From assembly GCF_010993975.1 (NCBI RefSeq), contig NZ_JAACZO010000052.1, positions 62,001 to 126,000 on the forward strand: DNA of 64,000 nt, given 5' to 3'. Source of the stretch: Halomonas faecis. GTDB lineage: Bacteria; Pseudomonadota; Gammaproteobacteria; Pseudomonadales; Halomonadaceae. A model generated the notes under the pieces. The model was not told the origin of the DNA. It ran no database searches and saw only the letters and a list, made by a program, of their open reading frames with translations. The position numbers and the translations under genes are program-made. This document shows, in pieces, positions 47,048 through 56,737 of the stretch. Within the stretch, counting starts at the first letter, position 1. Each line of letters begins with the position of its first letter.

Positions 47048-47575
47048 ATGATGCAAACGGCGATGAGCGGCGCCAGGCAGGCAACGCCGCGCATCCTCTA
47101 TCGGCTGGCCAAGGCGAAGGATGCCGCCGACCAGGCCGAAGTCTTCCACCATGCCGTGATGCAGGGCGCCGCGGCGCACTACAGCGTCATTCAGCGTGAA
47201 GCCTGGGCCGGGGTGCTGCCCCGGGAAGCCAGTGCCTGGGTGGCCCGGCAGGCGCTCTATACCACGCTAGTCGCGACCTGTGACGGACGCTGCGTGGGTT
47301 TTACCGAGCTCGACATCTCCATGGGGCGCATCGTCACCCTCTACGTGTGGCCCTCGCTGGCCCGGCGTGGCATCGGCACGACCCTGCTGGTTCATGCCGA
47401 ACGATTGCTGCTGGAACATGGCGTCGATCGCGTGGTGATCGAGGCGAGTCTGATGCTCGCCGATGCCTTGGTGCGGCGCGGATGGCGTGATCTCGGCGAC
47501 GAGTGGGTGGAGCGCGGCGGCGAGAGGCTCCAGCGTCGCCGCCTCGAGAAGCGCCTGATCGCCATTGAGACGTGA
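47048..47575 (+). CDS. GNAT-family N-acetyltransferase
   Basis: Acyl-CoA-dependent acetyltransferase of 175 aa. The acetyl-CoA-binding motif A is VWPSLARRGIGTTLL, preceded by the beta strand MGRIVTLYV; the C-terminal region (EASLMLADALVRRGW) completes the fold. The substrate is unknown. Four possible starts lie close together; the ATG at 47048 with AGGG six bases upstream is preferred. It converges with nadC, six bases apart. Confidence 0.8.
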   Translation: MMQTAMSGARQATPRILYRLAKAKDAADQAEVFHHAVMQGAAAHYSVIQREAWAGVLPREASAWVARQALYTTLVATCDGRCVGFTELDISMGRIVTLYVWPSLARRGIGTTLLVHAERLLLEHGVDRVVIEASLMLADALVRRGWRDLGDEWVERGGERLQRRRLEKRLIAIET

Positions 47576-47581
47576 GGGAGG

Positions 47582-48466
<885 letters not shown>

Positions 48467-48508
48467 TCATTATAGGGGAAACACCCATCTCGGCGTCAGG
48501 GGAGCGGC

Positions 48509-49090
48509 ATGCGAATCGACGATCATTGGCTGGTTGGCGCACGGCAGGTACCGTCGCCCAATCAGGATGCGCGGCCGGCGGGCGAAGTCTCGGCAGTGGT
48601 TTTGCATTCGATCAGTCTGCCGCCTGGGGTGTTCGGCGGCGATGCCATCGAGCGGCTGTTCACCAATCGTCTCGACCCCGAGGGACATCCTTTCTTTGCA
48701 GCCATCAGCGGATTGCGTGTCTCGGCGCACCTGCTGATCCGCCGCGACGGCGAATGCGTGCAGTTCGTGCCTTTCCACGCGCGTGCCTGGCATGCCGGTC
48801 GCTCATGTTGGCGTGACGCGGGTCGGCAGCGTTGTGCGCTCAACGATTTCACCGTGGGTATCGAACTGGAGGGCGATGAGACGACGCCGTATCGCGCCGT
48901 TCAGTATCAGGCACTGGCGGATACGCTGAAGGCCTTGATGGTCGCCTATCCGGCCATCACGCCATCACGGATTACCAGCCATGCCCATGTTGCGCCGCTG
49001 CGCAAGAGCGACCCGGGCCCGGCTTTCGACTGGGCCTATCTGCGCAGCTGGCTGGCGGAAAAGGGAGAGCGCCAATCAATCATACGGTAG
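48509..49090 (+). CDS. ampD: 1,6-anhydro-N-acetylmuramyl-L-alanine amidase AmpD
   Basis: Cytosolic zinc amidase of peptidoglycan recycling; lowers the anhydro-muropeptides that induce AmpC-type beta-lactamases. The 193-aa protein has the zinc ligands H33, H158 and D168 (VVLHSISL; SHAHVAPLRKSDPGP) with the spacing of Citrobacter AmpD, and E119 in VGIELEG. GGGGAGCGGC precedes the ATG. Stops at the edge of an AT-rich gap before aceE. Confidence 0.94.
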   Translation: MRIDDHWLVGARQVPSPNQDARPAGEVSAVVLHSISLPPGVFGGDAIERLFTNRLDPEGHPFFAAISGLRVSAHLLIRRDGECVQFVPFHARAWHAGRSCWRDAGRQRCALNDFTVGIELEGDETTPYRAVQYQALADTLKALMVAYPAITPSRITSHAHVAPLRKSDPGPAFDWAYLRSWLAEKGERQSIIR

Positions 49091-49383
49091 TTTTATTACA
49101 TCCGGCGCGATGGCAAGCGATTCCGACCATTGGTTGCGTAAGAGCTTGTGTTGCAATGCAATGTAGAAAAAATGGAAAATGGTTTCATTGTGTATGAATT
49201 GGCAGCGAGCCCTGTTTGCGGTATGTTCTGCGACATTGGTGGTATGTGCCACAGCACCCATTATGTAAAACCACTACAAGATGCCGCCCGGCGGCCGGTT
49301 CCCCTGATCGTCAGCCAAGCTACCGCCCCCGTCGTGGCGACGTGGGCCATACTGACATCACATCGTCATTCGGAGAGACGTCT
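49091..49383 (+). promoter_or_regulatory. AT-rich control region upstream of aceE
   Basis: A 293-bp gap without a gene and clearly AT-richer than the rest of the window, most so in 49091-49270. TTGGTG (49236-49241), 17 bases, CATTAT (49259-49264) is a possible promoter, about 120 bases before aceE. ATTGGT at 49235 resembles half of an E. coli PdhR box, but the other half is missing. Long AT-rich leaders often carry promoters and nucleoid-protein sites. Confidence 0.4.
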
Positions 49384-52062
49384 ATGAGTCTGGAAGCAAG
49401 AGAGGATCTGGATCCGATCGAGACCGAAGAGTGGCTGGAATCCCTCGAATCGGTTCTGGACCACGAGGGCGAGGAGCGTGCCCGCTATCTGCTGACGCGT
49501 CTGGCCGATCGGCTGCGTCGCGACGGTACGCAACCCCCTTTCTCGGCAACCACGCCGCATCGCAACACCATTCCGGTGCATCGCGAAGCGCCGATGCCGG
49601 GCGACTTGTTCATGGAGCGCAAGATCCGTTCCATGATCCGCTGGAACATGGCGGCGATGGTTACCCGCGCCAACCGCAAGCACAAGGGCATCGGTGGCCA
49701 CCTGGCCAGCTACATGTCCAGTGCGACCCTCTATGAGGTGGGCTTCAACCACTTCTTCCGAGCTCCCAACGGCGATTTCCAGGGCGACCTGGTGTTCATC
49801 CAGGGCCATAGCTCCCCGGGCATCTACGCCCGCGCTTTCCTCGAGGGACGGCTCACCGAAGATCAGATGGACAAATACCGCCAGGAAGTCGATGGTGACG
49901 GTCTCTCCTCCTATCCGCACCCCTGGCTGATGCCCGACTTCTGGCAACTGCCCACTGTCTCCATGGGACTGGGGCCGATCATGGCGATTTACCAGGCCCA
50001 CGTCATGAAGTATCTCGATCAGCGAGACCTGCAGCCGATGCAGGATCGCAAGGTCTGGGCCTTCCTCGGTGACGGCGAATGCGACGAGCCGGAATCGCTG
50101 GGTGCCATCCATCTGGCCAGCCGCGAGAAGCTCGACAATCTGATCTTCGTCATCAATTGCAACCTGCAGCGTCTCGACGGCCCGGTGCGTGGCAACTCAC
50201 GGATCATGGACGAGCTGGAGGGCGTCTTCCGCGGCGCTGGCTGGAACGTGCTCAAGGTGGTCTGGGGTCGCCTGTGGGATCCGCTGTTCGAGAAGGACAA
50301 GAAAGGTGTCCTGCAGAAGGTGATGGACGAGACCGTCGACGGCGAGTACCAGAACTGCAAGTCTAGCGGCGGCGCCTATACCCGGGAGAACTTCTTCGGC
50401 AAGTACCCGGAAACCGCCGAAATGGTCAAGGACATGTCCGACGAGGACATTTGGAAGCTCAACCGCGGCGGCCATGACCCCTTCAAGGTTTATGCGGCCT
50501 ACCATGAAGCCGTGAATAACACCAACGGCCGCCCCACCGTAGTGCTGGCACATACCGTCAAAGGCTACGGCCTGGGAGCCGACGGTGGCGAGGCGGACAA
50601 CGAAGCCCACCAGGTCAAGTCCATCGACGACCCGGAGGTACTCAAGCGTTTCCGCGACCGTTTCGGCATCCCGGTCTCCGACAGCGAGATCGAGCACGAA
50701 ATACCCTACTACAAGCCGGCCGACGACACGCCCGAACTGAAGTACATGCACCTGCAGCGCGAGCGGCTGGGCGGCTATCTGCCGGCGCGTCGTCACGACT
50801 TCGAGCCCCTCGCCATTCCCGGGCTGGATGACAAGATCTTCGCCAGCCAGATGGGCGGCTCCAAGGGGCGCGAAGTCTCTACCACCATGGCCTTCGTGCG
50901 CATCCTGAATGGGCTGGTCAAGCACAAGGGCTTCGGCAAGCAAGTGGTGCCCATCGTGCCCGACGAGGCTCGCACCTTCGGCATGGAGGGAATGTTCCGC
51001 CAGCTCGGCATCTACACCTCCGAGGGGCAGAAGTACGAGCCCATGGACAAGGGCCAGCTGATGTTCTATCGCGAGGACAAGGCCGGTCAGGTGCTCGAGG
51101 AGGGCATTACCGAGGCGGGCGCCATGTCCTCGTGGATCGCCGCGGCCACCTCCTACGCCAACCACGGTCTGCCCCTGTTGCCGTTCTACATCTATTATTC
51201 GATGTTCGGTTTTCAGCGCATCGGCGACCTGGCCTGGGCAGCCGGCGACCTGCAGGCGCGCGGCTTCCTGGTGGGCGGCACTGCCGGACGCACCACGCTG
51301 AATGGCGAGGGCCTGCAGCACCAGGATGGCCACAGTCACATCCAGGCTGCGACGATCCCCAACTGCCGCAGCTATGATCCCACTTATGCCCATGAAGTGG
51401 CGGTGATCGTCCAGCACGGTCTGAAACGGATGTTCGTCGACAAGGAGCCTTGCTTCTATTACCTGACGGTGATGAACGAGAACTACGAGCACCCCGAGCT
51501 CGAGGAGGTGCCGGCCGACGACATCGTCAAGGGCATGTACCGGTTGCGCGCAACCCAGGGCGACAATGGGCACGTACAGCTTCTGGGCTGCGGCACCATA
51601 CTGCGCGAGGTCGAGGAAGCGGCCGAACTGCTCTCCGACGACTGGGGCGTAGGCGCCGACATCTGGAGCGTGACCAGCTTTAACGAGCTGCGTCGCGAGG
51701 CGCTGAGCCTGGATCGTGAGGCCTTCCTCAACCCTGAGGCCGAGCCGGGCAAGCCCCACGTGACCGCCTGTCTCGAGGGCCGCGAAGGGCCGGCCATCGC
51801 CTCTACCGACTACATGCGCTTGTTCGCCGACCAGGTTCGCGCCTGGGTGCCGACCGACTACCACGTGCTGGGTACCGACGGCTTCGGCCGTTCCGATACC
51901 CGCGAGAAGCTCCGTCACTTCTTCGAGGTCGATCGCTACCACGTCACGGTAGCGGCGCTCAAGGCACTGGCGGATCGCGGTGAGTTGGATCGCAAGGTCG
52001 TCGGCGAGGCGATCGCGAAATACGGCATCGATCCCAACAAGCCCAATCCGCTGACCAGCTGA
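49384..52062 (+). CDS. aceE: Pyruvate dehydrogenase E1 component, homodimeric type
   Basis: Thiamine diphosphate enzyme that decarboxylates pyruvate and passes acetyl to the E2 lipoyl groups. The 892-aa single-chain E1 resembles E. coli AceE (887). The ThDP motif is GDGECDEPES ... NCNLQRLDGPVRGNS; HGHSSPGIYARA and the EGITEAGAMSSWIAAATSYANHG regions are standard. CGGAGAGACG precedes the ATG; an upstream in-frame stretch lies in the regulatory gap. aceF follows 60 bases later after a hairpin. Confidence 0.97.
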   Translation: MSLEAREDLDPIETEEWLESLESVLDHEGEERARYLLTRLADRLRRDGTQPPFSATTPHRNTIPVHREAPMPGDLFMERKIRSMIRWNMAAMVTRANRKHKGIGGHLASYMSSATLYEVGFNHFFRAPNGDFQGDLVFIQGHSSPGIYARAFLEGRLTEDQMDKYRQEVDGDGLSSYPHPWLMPDFWQLPTVSMGLGPIMAIYQAHVMKYLDQRDLQPMQDRKVWAFLGDGECDEPESLGAIHLASREKLDNLIFVINCNLQRLDGPVRGNSRIMDELEGVFRGAGWNVLKVVWGRLWDPLFEKDKKGVLQKVMDETVDGEYQNCKSSGGAYTRENFFGKYPETAEMVKDMSDEDIWKLNRGGHDPFKVYAAYHEAVNNTNGRPTVVLAHTVKGYGLGADGGEADNEAHQVKSIDDPEVLKRFRDRFGIPVSDSEIEHEIPYYKPADDTPELKYMHLQRERLGGYLPARRHDFEPLAIPGLDDKIFASQMGGSKGREVSTTMAFVRILNGLVKHKGFGKQVVPIVPDEARTFGMEGMFRQLGIYTSEGQKYEPMDKGQLMFYREDKAGQVLEEGITEAGAMSSWIAAATSYANHGLPLLPFYIYYSMFGFQRIGDLAWAAGDLQARGFLVGGTAGRTTLNGEGLQHQDGHSHIQAATIPNCRSYDPTYAHEVAVIVQHGLKRMFVDKEPCFYYLTVMNENYEHPELEEVPADDIVKGMYRLRATQGDNGHVQLLGCGTILREVEEAAELLSDDWGVGADIWSVTSFNELRREALSLDREAFLNPEAEPGKPHVTACLEGREGPAIASTDYMRLFADQVRAWVPTDYHVLGTDGFGRSDTREKLRHFFEVDRYHVTVAALKALADRGELDRKVVGEAIAKYGIDPNKPNPLTS

Positions 52063-52072
52063 TCCCGGTGGC

Positions 52073-52092
52073 CGGGCGGGGAATCCCGCCCG
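52073..52092 (+). other. Intercistronic hairpin between aceE and aceF
   Basis: CGGGCGGG-GAAT-CCCGCCCG, a perfect 8-bp stem without U-run. It is likely an RNA processing or stability element between the E1 and E2 genes. Confidence 0.5.
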
Positions 52093-52122
52093 TTCCAGGC
52101 ACGATTTGGAAGGAGCGCGACC

Positions 52123-54102
52123 TTGAGTAGCGAAATCATCAAAGTTCCCGATATCGGCGGTAGCGAAGATGTCGAAATCATCGAAGTGGCCGTCGCCGAG
52201 GGCGACGTCATCGACGCCGAAGACACCCTGATCACGCTGGAGTCCGACAAGGCCAGCATGGACGTCCCGTCGCCCAAGGGCGGCAAGGTCGTCAAGGTGC
52301 TGGTGAAGGAAGGCGACACCGTCTCCGAAGGCGATGCTATCGTCGAGCTCGAAGCGGAAGATGCCGGCGAAACCTCTGCCCCACATCAGGCCAAGGCGGC
52401 CGAGGAGCCCGCGCCTGCCGAGGAAGCATCGGCTGCCCCCGAGGCGAAGCCCGCGTCGCGGTCAGGCGGTGGCGGCAAGCGTATCGTCGAGATCAAGGTG
52501 CCCGACCTGGGTGGTTCCGAGGACGTCGAGATCATCGACGTGGCCGTCTCCGAGGGCGATGAAATCGCCGAGGAAGACACCCTGATCACGCTGGAGTCCG
52601 ACAAGGCCAGCATGGACGTGCCGAGTCCCTACCAGGGCAAGCTGGTGTCGCTGGCCGTCAAGGAAGGCGACACCGTTTCCGAGGGCGATGTCATCGGCAC
52701 CGTGGAGTTGGCCGGAGAAGGTGGTGAAGAGGCCGCGCCGACAGAGGCACCCGCGGAGTCCCCGGCAGCCGAAGCGGCGCCCGAAGCAGCCCCCTCCGGC
52801 GAGCCCGAGCGCAAGGAGATCCGCGTGCCGGACCTCTCCGGTGCGTCCGACGTGCCGATCATCGAGGTCGCCGTCAGTGCCGGTGACGAGGTGAACGAGG
52901 AAGACCCGCTGATCACGCTGGAGTCCGACAAAGCCTCCATGGACGTGCCGAGTCCCTACCAGGGCAAGCTGGTCGAGCTCACCGTCAAGGAGGGCGATAC
53001 GGTTTCCGAGGGTGACCTGATCGGCTATATCGAGACGGCCGGGGCCGCCAAGCCAGAGCCGGCGGCACAACGGCCGGAGAAGCCGGCGCAGACGCCCAAG
53101 GCCGACGAGCCCGTCCCGACCCCGGTGGGCACGCCGAGCCCCGAGGCGCAGATGGCGGCTCACAAGCCGCGTTCGGGCAAGCTGGTGCATGCCGGTCCGG
53201 CAGTGCGCATGCTGGCCCGCGAACTGGGTGTCGATCTGGCCCTGGTCAAGCCTTCCGGACCCAAGGAACGGGTGCTGAAGGAGGACGTGCACGCCTACGT
53301 CAAGCAGGTGATGGCGGGCAAGGCCCAGGCGCCGGCACAGGCTGCCGCTTCCGCTCCGGGCGGCAGCGGCATTCCGCCGATCCCCGATCAGGACTTCAGC
53401 CAGTTCGGCGAGGTGGAAGAGAAGCCCATGGGACGCCTGATGAAGATGGGCGCCACCAACCTGCATCGCAGCTGGGTCAATCTGCCTCACGTCACCCAGT
53501 TCGACGAAGCGGACATCACCGAGCTGGAGGCCTTCCGTAAGTCCATGAAGGCCGAGGCCGAAGCTCAGGGTGCCAAACTCACGCCGCTGCCGTTCCTGAT
53601 CAAGGCCTGTGCTTTCGCGCTGCGCAAGTTCCCGCAGTTCAACGTCAGCCTCAAGGCCGACGGCGAGACCGTGGTGCACAAGAAATACGTGCACATTGGC
53701 ATCGCCGTGGACACCCCGGATGGGCTGATGGTGCCGGTGATTCGCGATGCCGACCGCAAGTCGCTGATCGAGTTGGCCAAGGAGTCCGTAGAGCTGGCCG
53801 GCAAGGCGCAAGGCAAGAAGCTCAAGCGCGAGGAGATGACCGGCGGCTGTTTCACCATCTCCAGCTTGGGCTCCATCGGTGGCACTGCCTTCACGCCCAT
53901 TGTCAACGCCCCGGAGGTGGCCATCCTCGGCGTCTCCAAGGCGCAGACGAAGCCGGTATGGGATGGCCAGGAGTTCGCGCCGCGGCTGATGATGCCGCTG
54001 TCGCTCTCCTACGACCACCGGGCGGTCAACGGGGCCGATGCGGCACGCTTCACGGCCTTTTTGGCCGCTGCGCTCAGCGACATCCGTCGCCTATTGATGT
54101 GA
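52123..54102 (+). CDS. aceF: Pyruvate dehydrogenase E2, dihydrolipoamide acetyltransferase with three lipoyl domains
   Basis: Core of the pyruvate dehydrogenase complex. The 659-aa protein has three lipoyl domains with lipoylated lysines K43, K161 and K270, each in ESDKASMDVPSP, joined by Ala/Pro/Glu linkers; a peripheral subunit-binding domain (about 355-392) for E1/E3; and the catalytic acetyltransferase domain (about 420-659) ending with DHRAVNG. TTG start with GGAAGGAG. The three lipoyl-coding stretches are nearly identical at the DNA level. No lpd gene for E3 follows; two hairpins end the operon. Confidence 0.97.
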   Translation: MSSEIIKVPDIGGSEDVEIIEVAVAEGDVIDAEDTLITLESDKASMDVPSPKGGKVVKVLVKEGDTVSEGDAIVELEAEDAGETSAPHQAKAAEEPAPAEEASAAPEAKPASRSGGGGKRIVEIKVPDLGGSEDVEIIDVAVSEGDEIAEEDTLITLESDKASMDVPSPYQGKLVSLAVKEGDTVSEGDVIGTVELAGEGGEEAAPTEAPAESPAAEAAPEAAPSGEPERKEIRVPDLSGASDVPIIEVAVSAGDEVNEEDPLITLESDKASMDVPSPYQGKLVELTVKEGDTVSEGDLIGYIETAGAAKPEPAAQRPEKPAQTPKADEPVPTPVGTPSPEAQMAAHKPRSGKLVHAGPAVRMLARELGVDLALVKPSGPKERVLKEDVHAYVKQVMAGKAQAPAQAAASAPGGSGIPPIPDQDFSQFGEVEEKPMGRLMKMGATNLHRSWVNLPHVTQFDEADITELEAFRKSMKAEAEAQGAKLTPLPFLIKACAFALRKFPQFNVSLKADGETVVHKKYVHIGIAVDTPDGLMVPVIRDADRKSLIELAKESVELAGKAQGKKLKREEMTGGCFTISSLGSIGGTAFTPIVNAPEVAILGVSKAQTKPVWDGQEFAPRLMMPLSLSYDHRAVNGADAARFTAFLAAALSDIRRLLM

Positions 54103-54103
54103 C

Positions 54104-54151
54104 GCGGTTCGACTTCGTCGAACCGCAACGGCGCCCCTTCCGGGGCGCCGT
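54104..54151 (+). terminator. Two tandem perfect hairpins after aceF
   Basis: GCGGTTCGAC-TTC-GTCGAACCGC (54104-54126) and ACGGCGCCCC-TTCC-GGGGCGCCGT (54128-54151), each 10 bp, starting one base after the stop. A third smaller GCCCC-TTCC-GGGGGC lies at about 54206-54220. There is no long U-run, but the pair is a convincing transcript end. The rest of the 54152-54339 gap holds no gene. Confidence 0.7.
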
Positions 54152-54273
54152 CGTCGTCTGGGGATACCAAAGTGCAACTTGATGCCTAATTGGCTGAAAT
54201 GGAAGCCCCTTCCGGGGGCCGCGAGCATTCGTGGGAGTGCCTTCCGGTTGTCTGGCCGACGGGCCGCGGGTAA

Positions 54274-54996
<723 letters not shown>

Positions 54997-55037
54997 TTTT
55001 TCCCCCCCCCGAGCGGCGGCCGGATGCTTGAGGGGCG

Positions 55038-55132
55038 CCGGGGACAGGCCGCAGAGGAGGTCATTCGCCAGGGATGGCGAATGTAGCGCCCACGGACGGG
55101 TTTACAGCGCCTCCTCGCAGGGCTGTCCCCGG
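55038..55132 (+). repeat. Branched extragenic element, copy 2
   Basis: A 95-bp structured stretch in the adk-tsaB gap. Outer stem CCGGGGACAG (55038-55047) with CTGTCCCCGG (55123-55132). Second stem GAGGAGG (55054-55060) with CCTCCTC (55110-55116), extendable by GC past a bulged A. Inner hairpin CATTCGCCA-GGGA-TGGCGAATG (55062-55083). A weaker CCC/GGG hairpin at 55089-55100 sits between GTAGCG and ACAGCGC. Order, sizes and unpaired motifs match copy 1 (6572-6677, minus), with most paired positions changed on both sides. It is not a tRNA: no T-arm or acceptor sequence. Function unknown. Confidence 0.78.
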
Positions 55133-55178
55133 GCAGCCCGATGCCGAGCTGGTTGGCGTATTCCCTGATAGCCTTGCA

Positions 55179-55200
55179 AAGGCCCGCCTCGGCGGGCCTT
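55179..55200 (+). terminator. Hairpin upstream of tsaB
   Basis: AAGGCCCGCC-TC-GGCGGGCCTT, a perfect 10-bp inverted repeat followed by CGTCGTCG, no U-run; ends the adk transcript or the repeat-containing tail. Confidence 0.55.
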
Positions 55201-55228
55201 CGTCGTCGTGGGCCGGGTTGCGTATAAT
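55199..55228 (+). promoter_or_regulatory. Possible promoter of tsaB-rsmJ
   Basis: A perfect -10, TATAAT at 55223-55228, with a poor -35 (TTCGTC, 18-base spacer), 35 bases before the tsaB start codon. Confidence 0.4.
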
Positions 55229-55262
55229 GTGCTTCTACATTGAGCTGCCACGAACCGAGACC

Positions 55263-55967
55263 ATGCCGACCCTGCTGGCCCTGGACGCCTCCTCGCGCGC
55301 CTGTTCCGCCGCCCTGCTGATCCGCCGCCCGGACGAGGCGGACACGCTGATCGCACGCTTCGCCCACACCCCCCGCGAACACACCCACCGCCTGCTGCCG
55401 ATGATCGACGAGGTGCTGGCCGAGGCCGACCTCGCGCCCAGTGCGCTGGATGCCGTGGCCTACGGTCGCGGCCCCGGCTCCTTCACCGGGCTGCGTATCG
55501 CCGCCGGCGTTGCCCAGGGGCTCGCCTTCGGCCTCGACCGCCCGCTGCTCGGCGTTTCCACGCTGGAGGCACTGGCGCTGGGTGCTCACCGGCGTCATCA
55601 CTTCCGGCACATCGTTACGGCCTTGGACGCGCGCATGGGGGAGATCTACGTGGCGGCCTGGCGCTGTCGCGACGGGGTAGCCGAAGCGCTCAGTGCCGAG
55701 GCGGTACTGCCGCCCGAACGCCTGCGTCTACCGGAGGAAAGCGACGAATTCGACTGGGTGGGCGTGGGCTCAGGGTGGTCGCTGTGGGAGGCCATGCCCG
55801 CCACGGTCCAGGCCAGTCTCGGTCAGTGCCTGATCGAGCCGGAACCGGCTGCCGAGGAGATGGCGTTGCTGGCCGCGCGTGACCTGGCCGCGGGGGGCGG
55901 TCAGCCGGCCCAGGCGGTGCAGCCAGTCTATCTGCGCGACCAGGTGGCCTGGCGGAAGGAGCGATGA
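55263..55967 (+). CDS. tsaB: tRNA threonylcarbamoyladenosine biosynthesis protein TsaB
   Basis: Partner of TsaD and TsaE in forming t6A at position 37 of tRNAs; an ASKHA-fold scaffold. The 234-aa protein opens [11 protein letters not shown] and has the [21 protein letters not shown] signature (about 75-95). Ribosome site is weak; an ATG 12 codons upstream is less likely because it precedes the conserved start. The stop overlaps the rsmJ ATG (ATGA). Confidence 0.93.
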   Translation: MPTLLALDASSRACSAALLIRRPDEADTLIARFAHTPREHTHRLLPMIDEVLAEADLAPSALDAVAYGRGPGSFTGLRIAAGVAQGLAFGLDRPLLGVSTLEALALGAHRRHHFRHIVTALDARMGEIYVAAWRCRDGVAEALSAEAVLPPERLRLPEESDEFDWVGVGSGWSLWEAMPATVQASLGQCLIEPEPAAEEMALLAARDLAAGGGQPAQAVQPVYLRDQVAWRKER

Positions 55968-56725
55968 GCGGCACCCGTTCGGCGGTCGTGGTGGCGGATG
56001 CTGCGTTGGCGCAGCGCCTGGGGTTGCCCCGGGGCGCCGCCGGCGAGGGAGAACTGCTGTTGTGCCGCGAGGGAGACCGGCTGGTTCTGGCCGGCGACTC
56101 GCGGCGCTTCGGTGCACCGCTGGCGGTGGATTTCGTTGCCGGCCGGGCCGCTCACCGGCGCCATTTCGGTGGCGGTCGCGGCCAATTGATCGCCCGGGCC
56201 TGCGGTCTGAGCAAGGGCATGACACCGTCGATCGTGGATGCCACCGCGGGGTTGGGGCGAGATGCCTTCGTGTTGGCGAGTCTCGGCGCCGAGGTCCTGA
56301 TGGTGGAGCGGGTGGCGGCGATCTTCGCCCTGCTCGAGGATGGCGTGGCGCGCGCTTTGGCCGATCCCGAAATCGCCGGGATTGCCGCGCGGATGCCCCT
56401 GATCCGTGGCGACGCCGCGCGGGAGCTCGAACCCCTGGTGGCGGAGGGGGGCGTGTCGCCTCAGGTGATTCATCTCGACCCGATGTTCCCGCACCGCGAC
56501 AAGTCGGCGCTGGTCAAGAAGGAGATGCGGCTCTTCAGGGTGTTGGCCGGAGACGACGGCGATGCACCGCGGCTGTTGGAGGCCGCGCTGGATGTGGCCA
56601 CCCATCGGGTAGTGGTCAAGCGTCCGCGCCAGGCCCCCCCGATTGCGGGGCCTGCGCCCCGGCATGTCATCGAGGGCAAGACCAGCCGCTATGACGTCTA
56701 CGTGCACCGTTCGCTGCGGGCGTAG
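55964..56725 (+). CDS. rsmJ: 16S rRNA (guanine(1516)-N(2))-methyltransferase
   Basis: Modifies G1516 in the 3' minor domain of 16S rRNA. The 253-aa SAM-dependent enzyme has [18 protein letters not shown] (about 90-107) as the SAM motif and [19 protein letters not shown] as the RsmJ-specific catalytic loop. Its translation is coupled to tsaB by ATGA. It ends 12 bases from the convergent plsB stop. Confidence 0.93.
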   Translation: MSGTRSAVVVADAALAQRLGLPRGAAGEGELLLCREGDRLVLAGDSRRFGAPLAVDFVAGRAAHRRHFGGGRGQLIARACGLSKGMTPSIVDATAGLGRDAFVLASLGAEVLMVERVAAIFALLEDGVARALADPEIAGIAARMPLIRGDAARELEPLVAEGGVSPQVIHLDPMFPHRDKSALVKKEMRLFRVLAGDDGDAPRLLEAALDVATHRVVVKRPRQAPPIAGPAPRHVIEGKTSRYDVYVHRSLRA

Positions 56726-56737
56726 GCGGTTTCGGCT

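Noticed and set aside
49231-49250. PdhR box upstream of aceE
   Set aside because: Only ATTGGT is present; the matching ACCAAT half is missing.
52228-53030. Possible tandem DNA repeat or CRISPR-like array
   Set aside because: The repetition is the three lipoyl domains of AceF, in frame and about 330-350 bp apart.
55030-55135. tRNA-like cloverleaf in the adk-tsaB gap
   Set aside because: The fold is branched but lacks a T-arm sequence, anticodon arm of proper size and 7-bp acceptor with discriminator; it is treated as a repeat element.
55074-55262. Upstream extension of TsaB starting in the structured repeat
   Set aside because: The extra 63 residues have no family match, and a -10 element and hairpin lie within the stretch.
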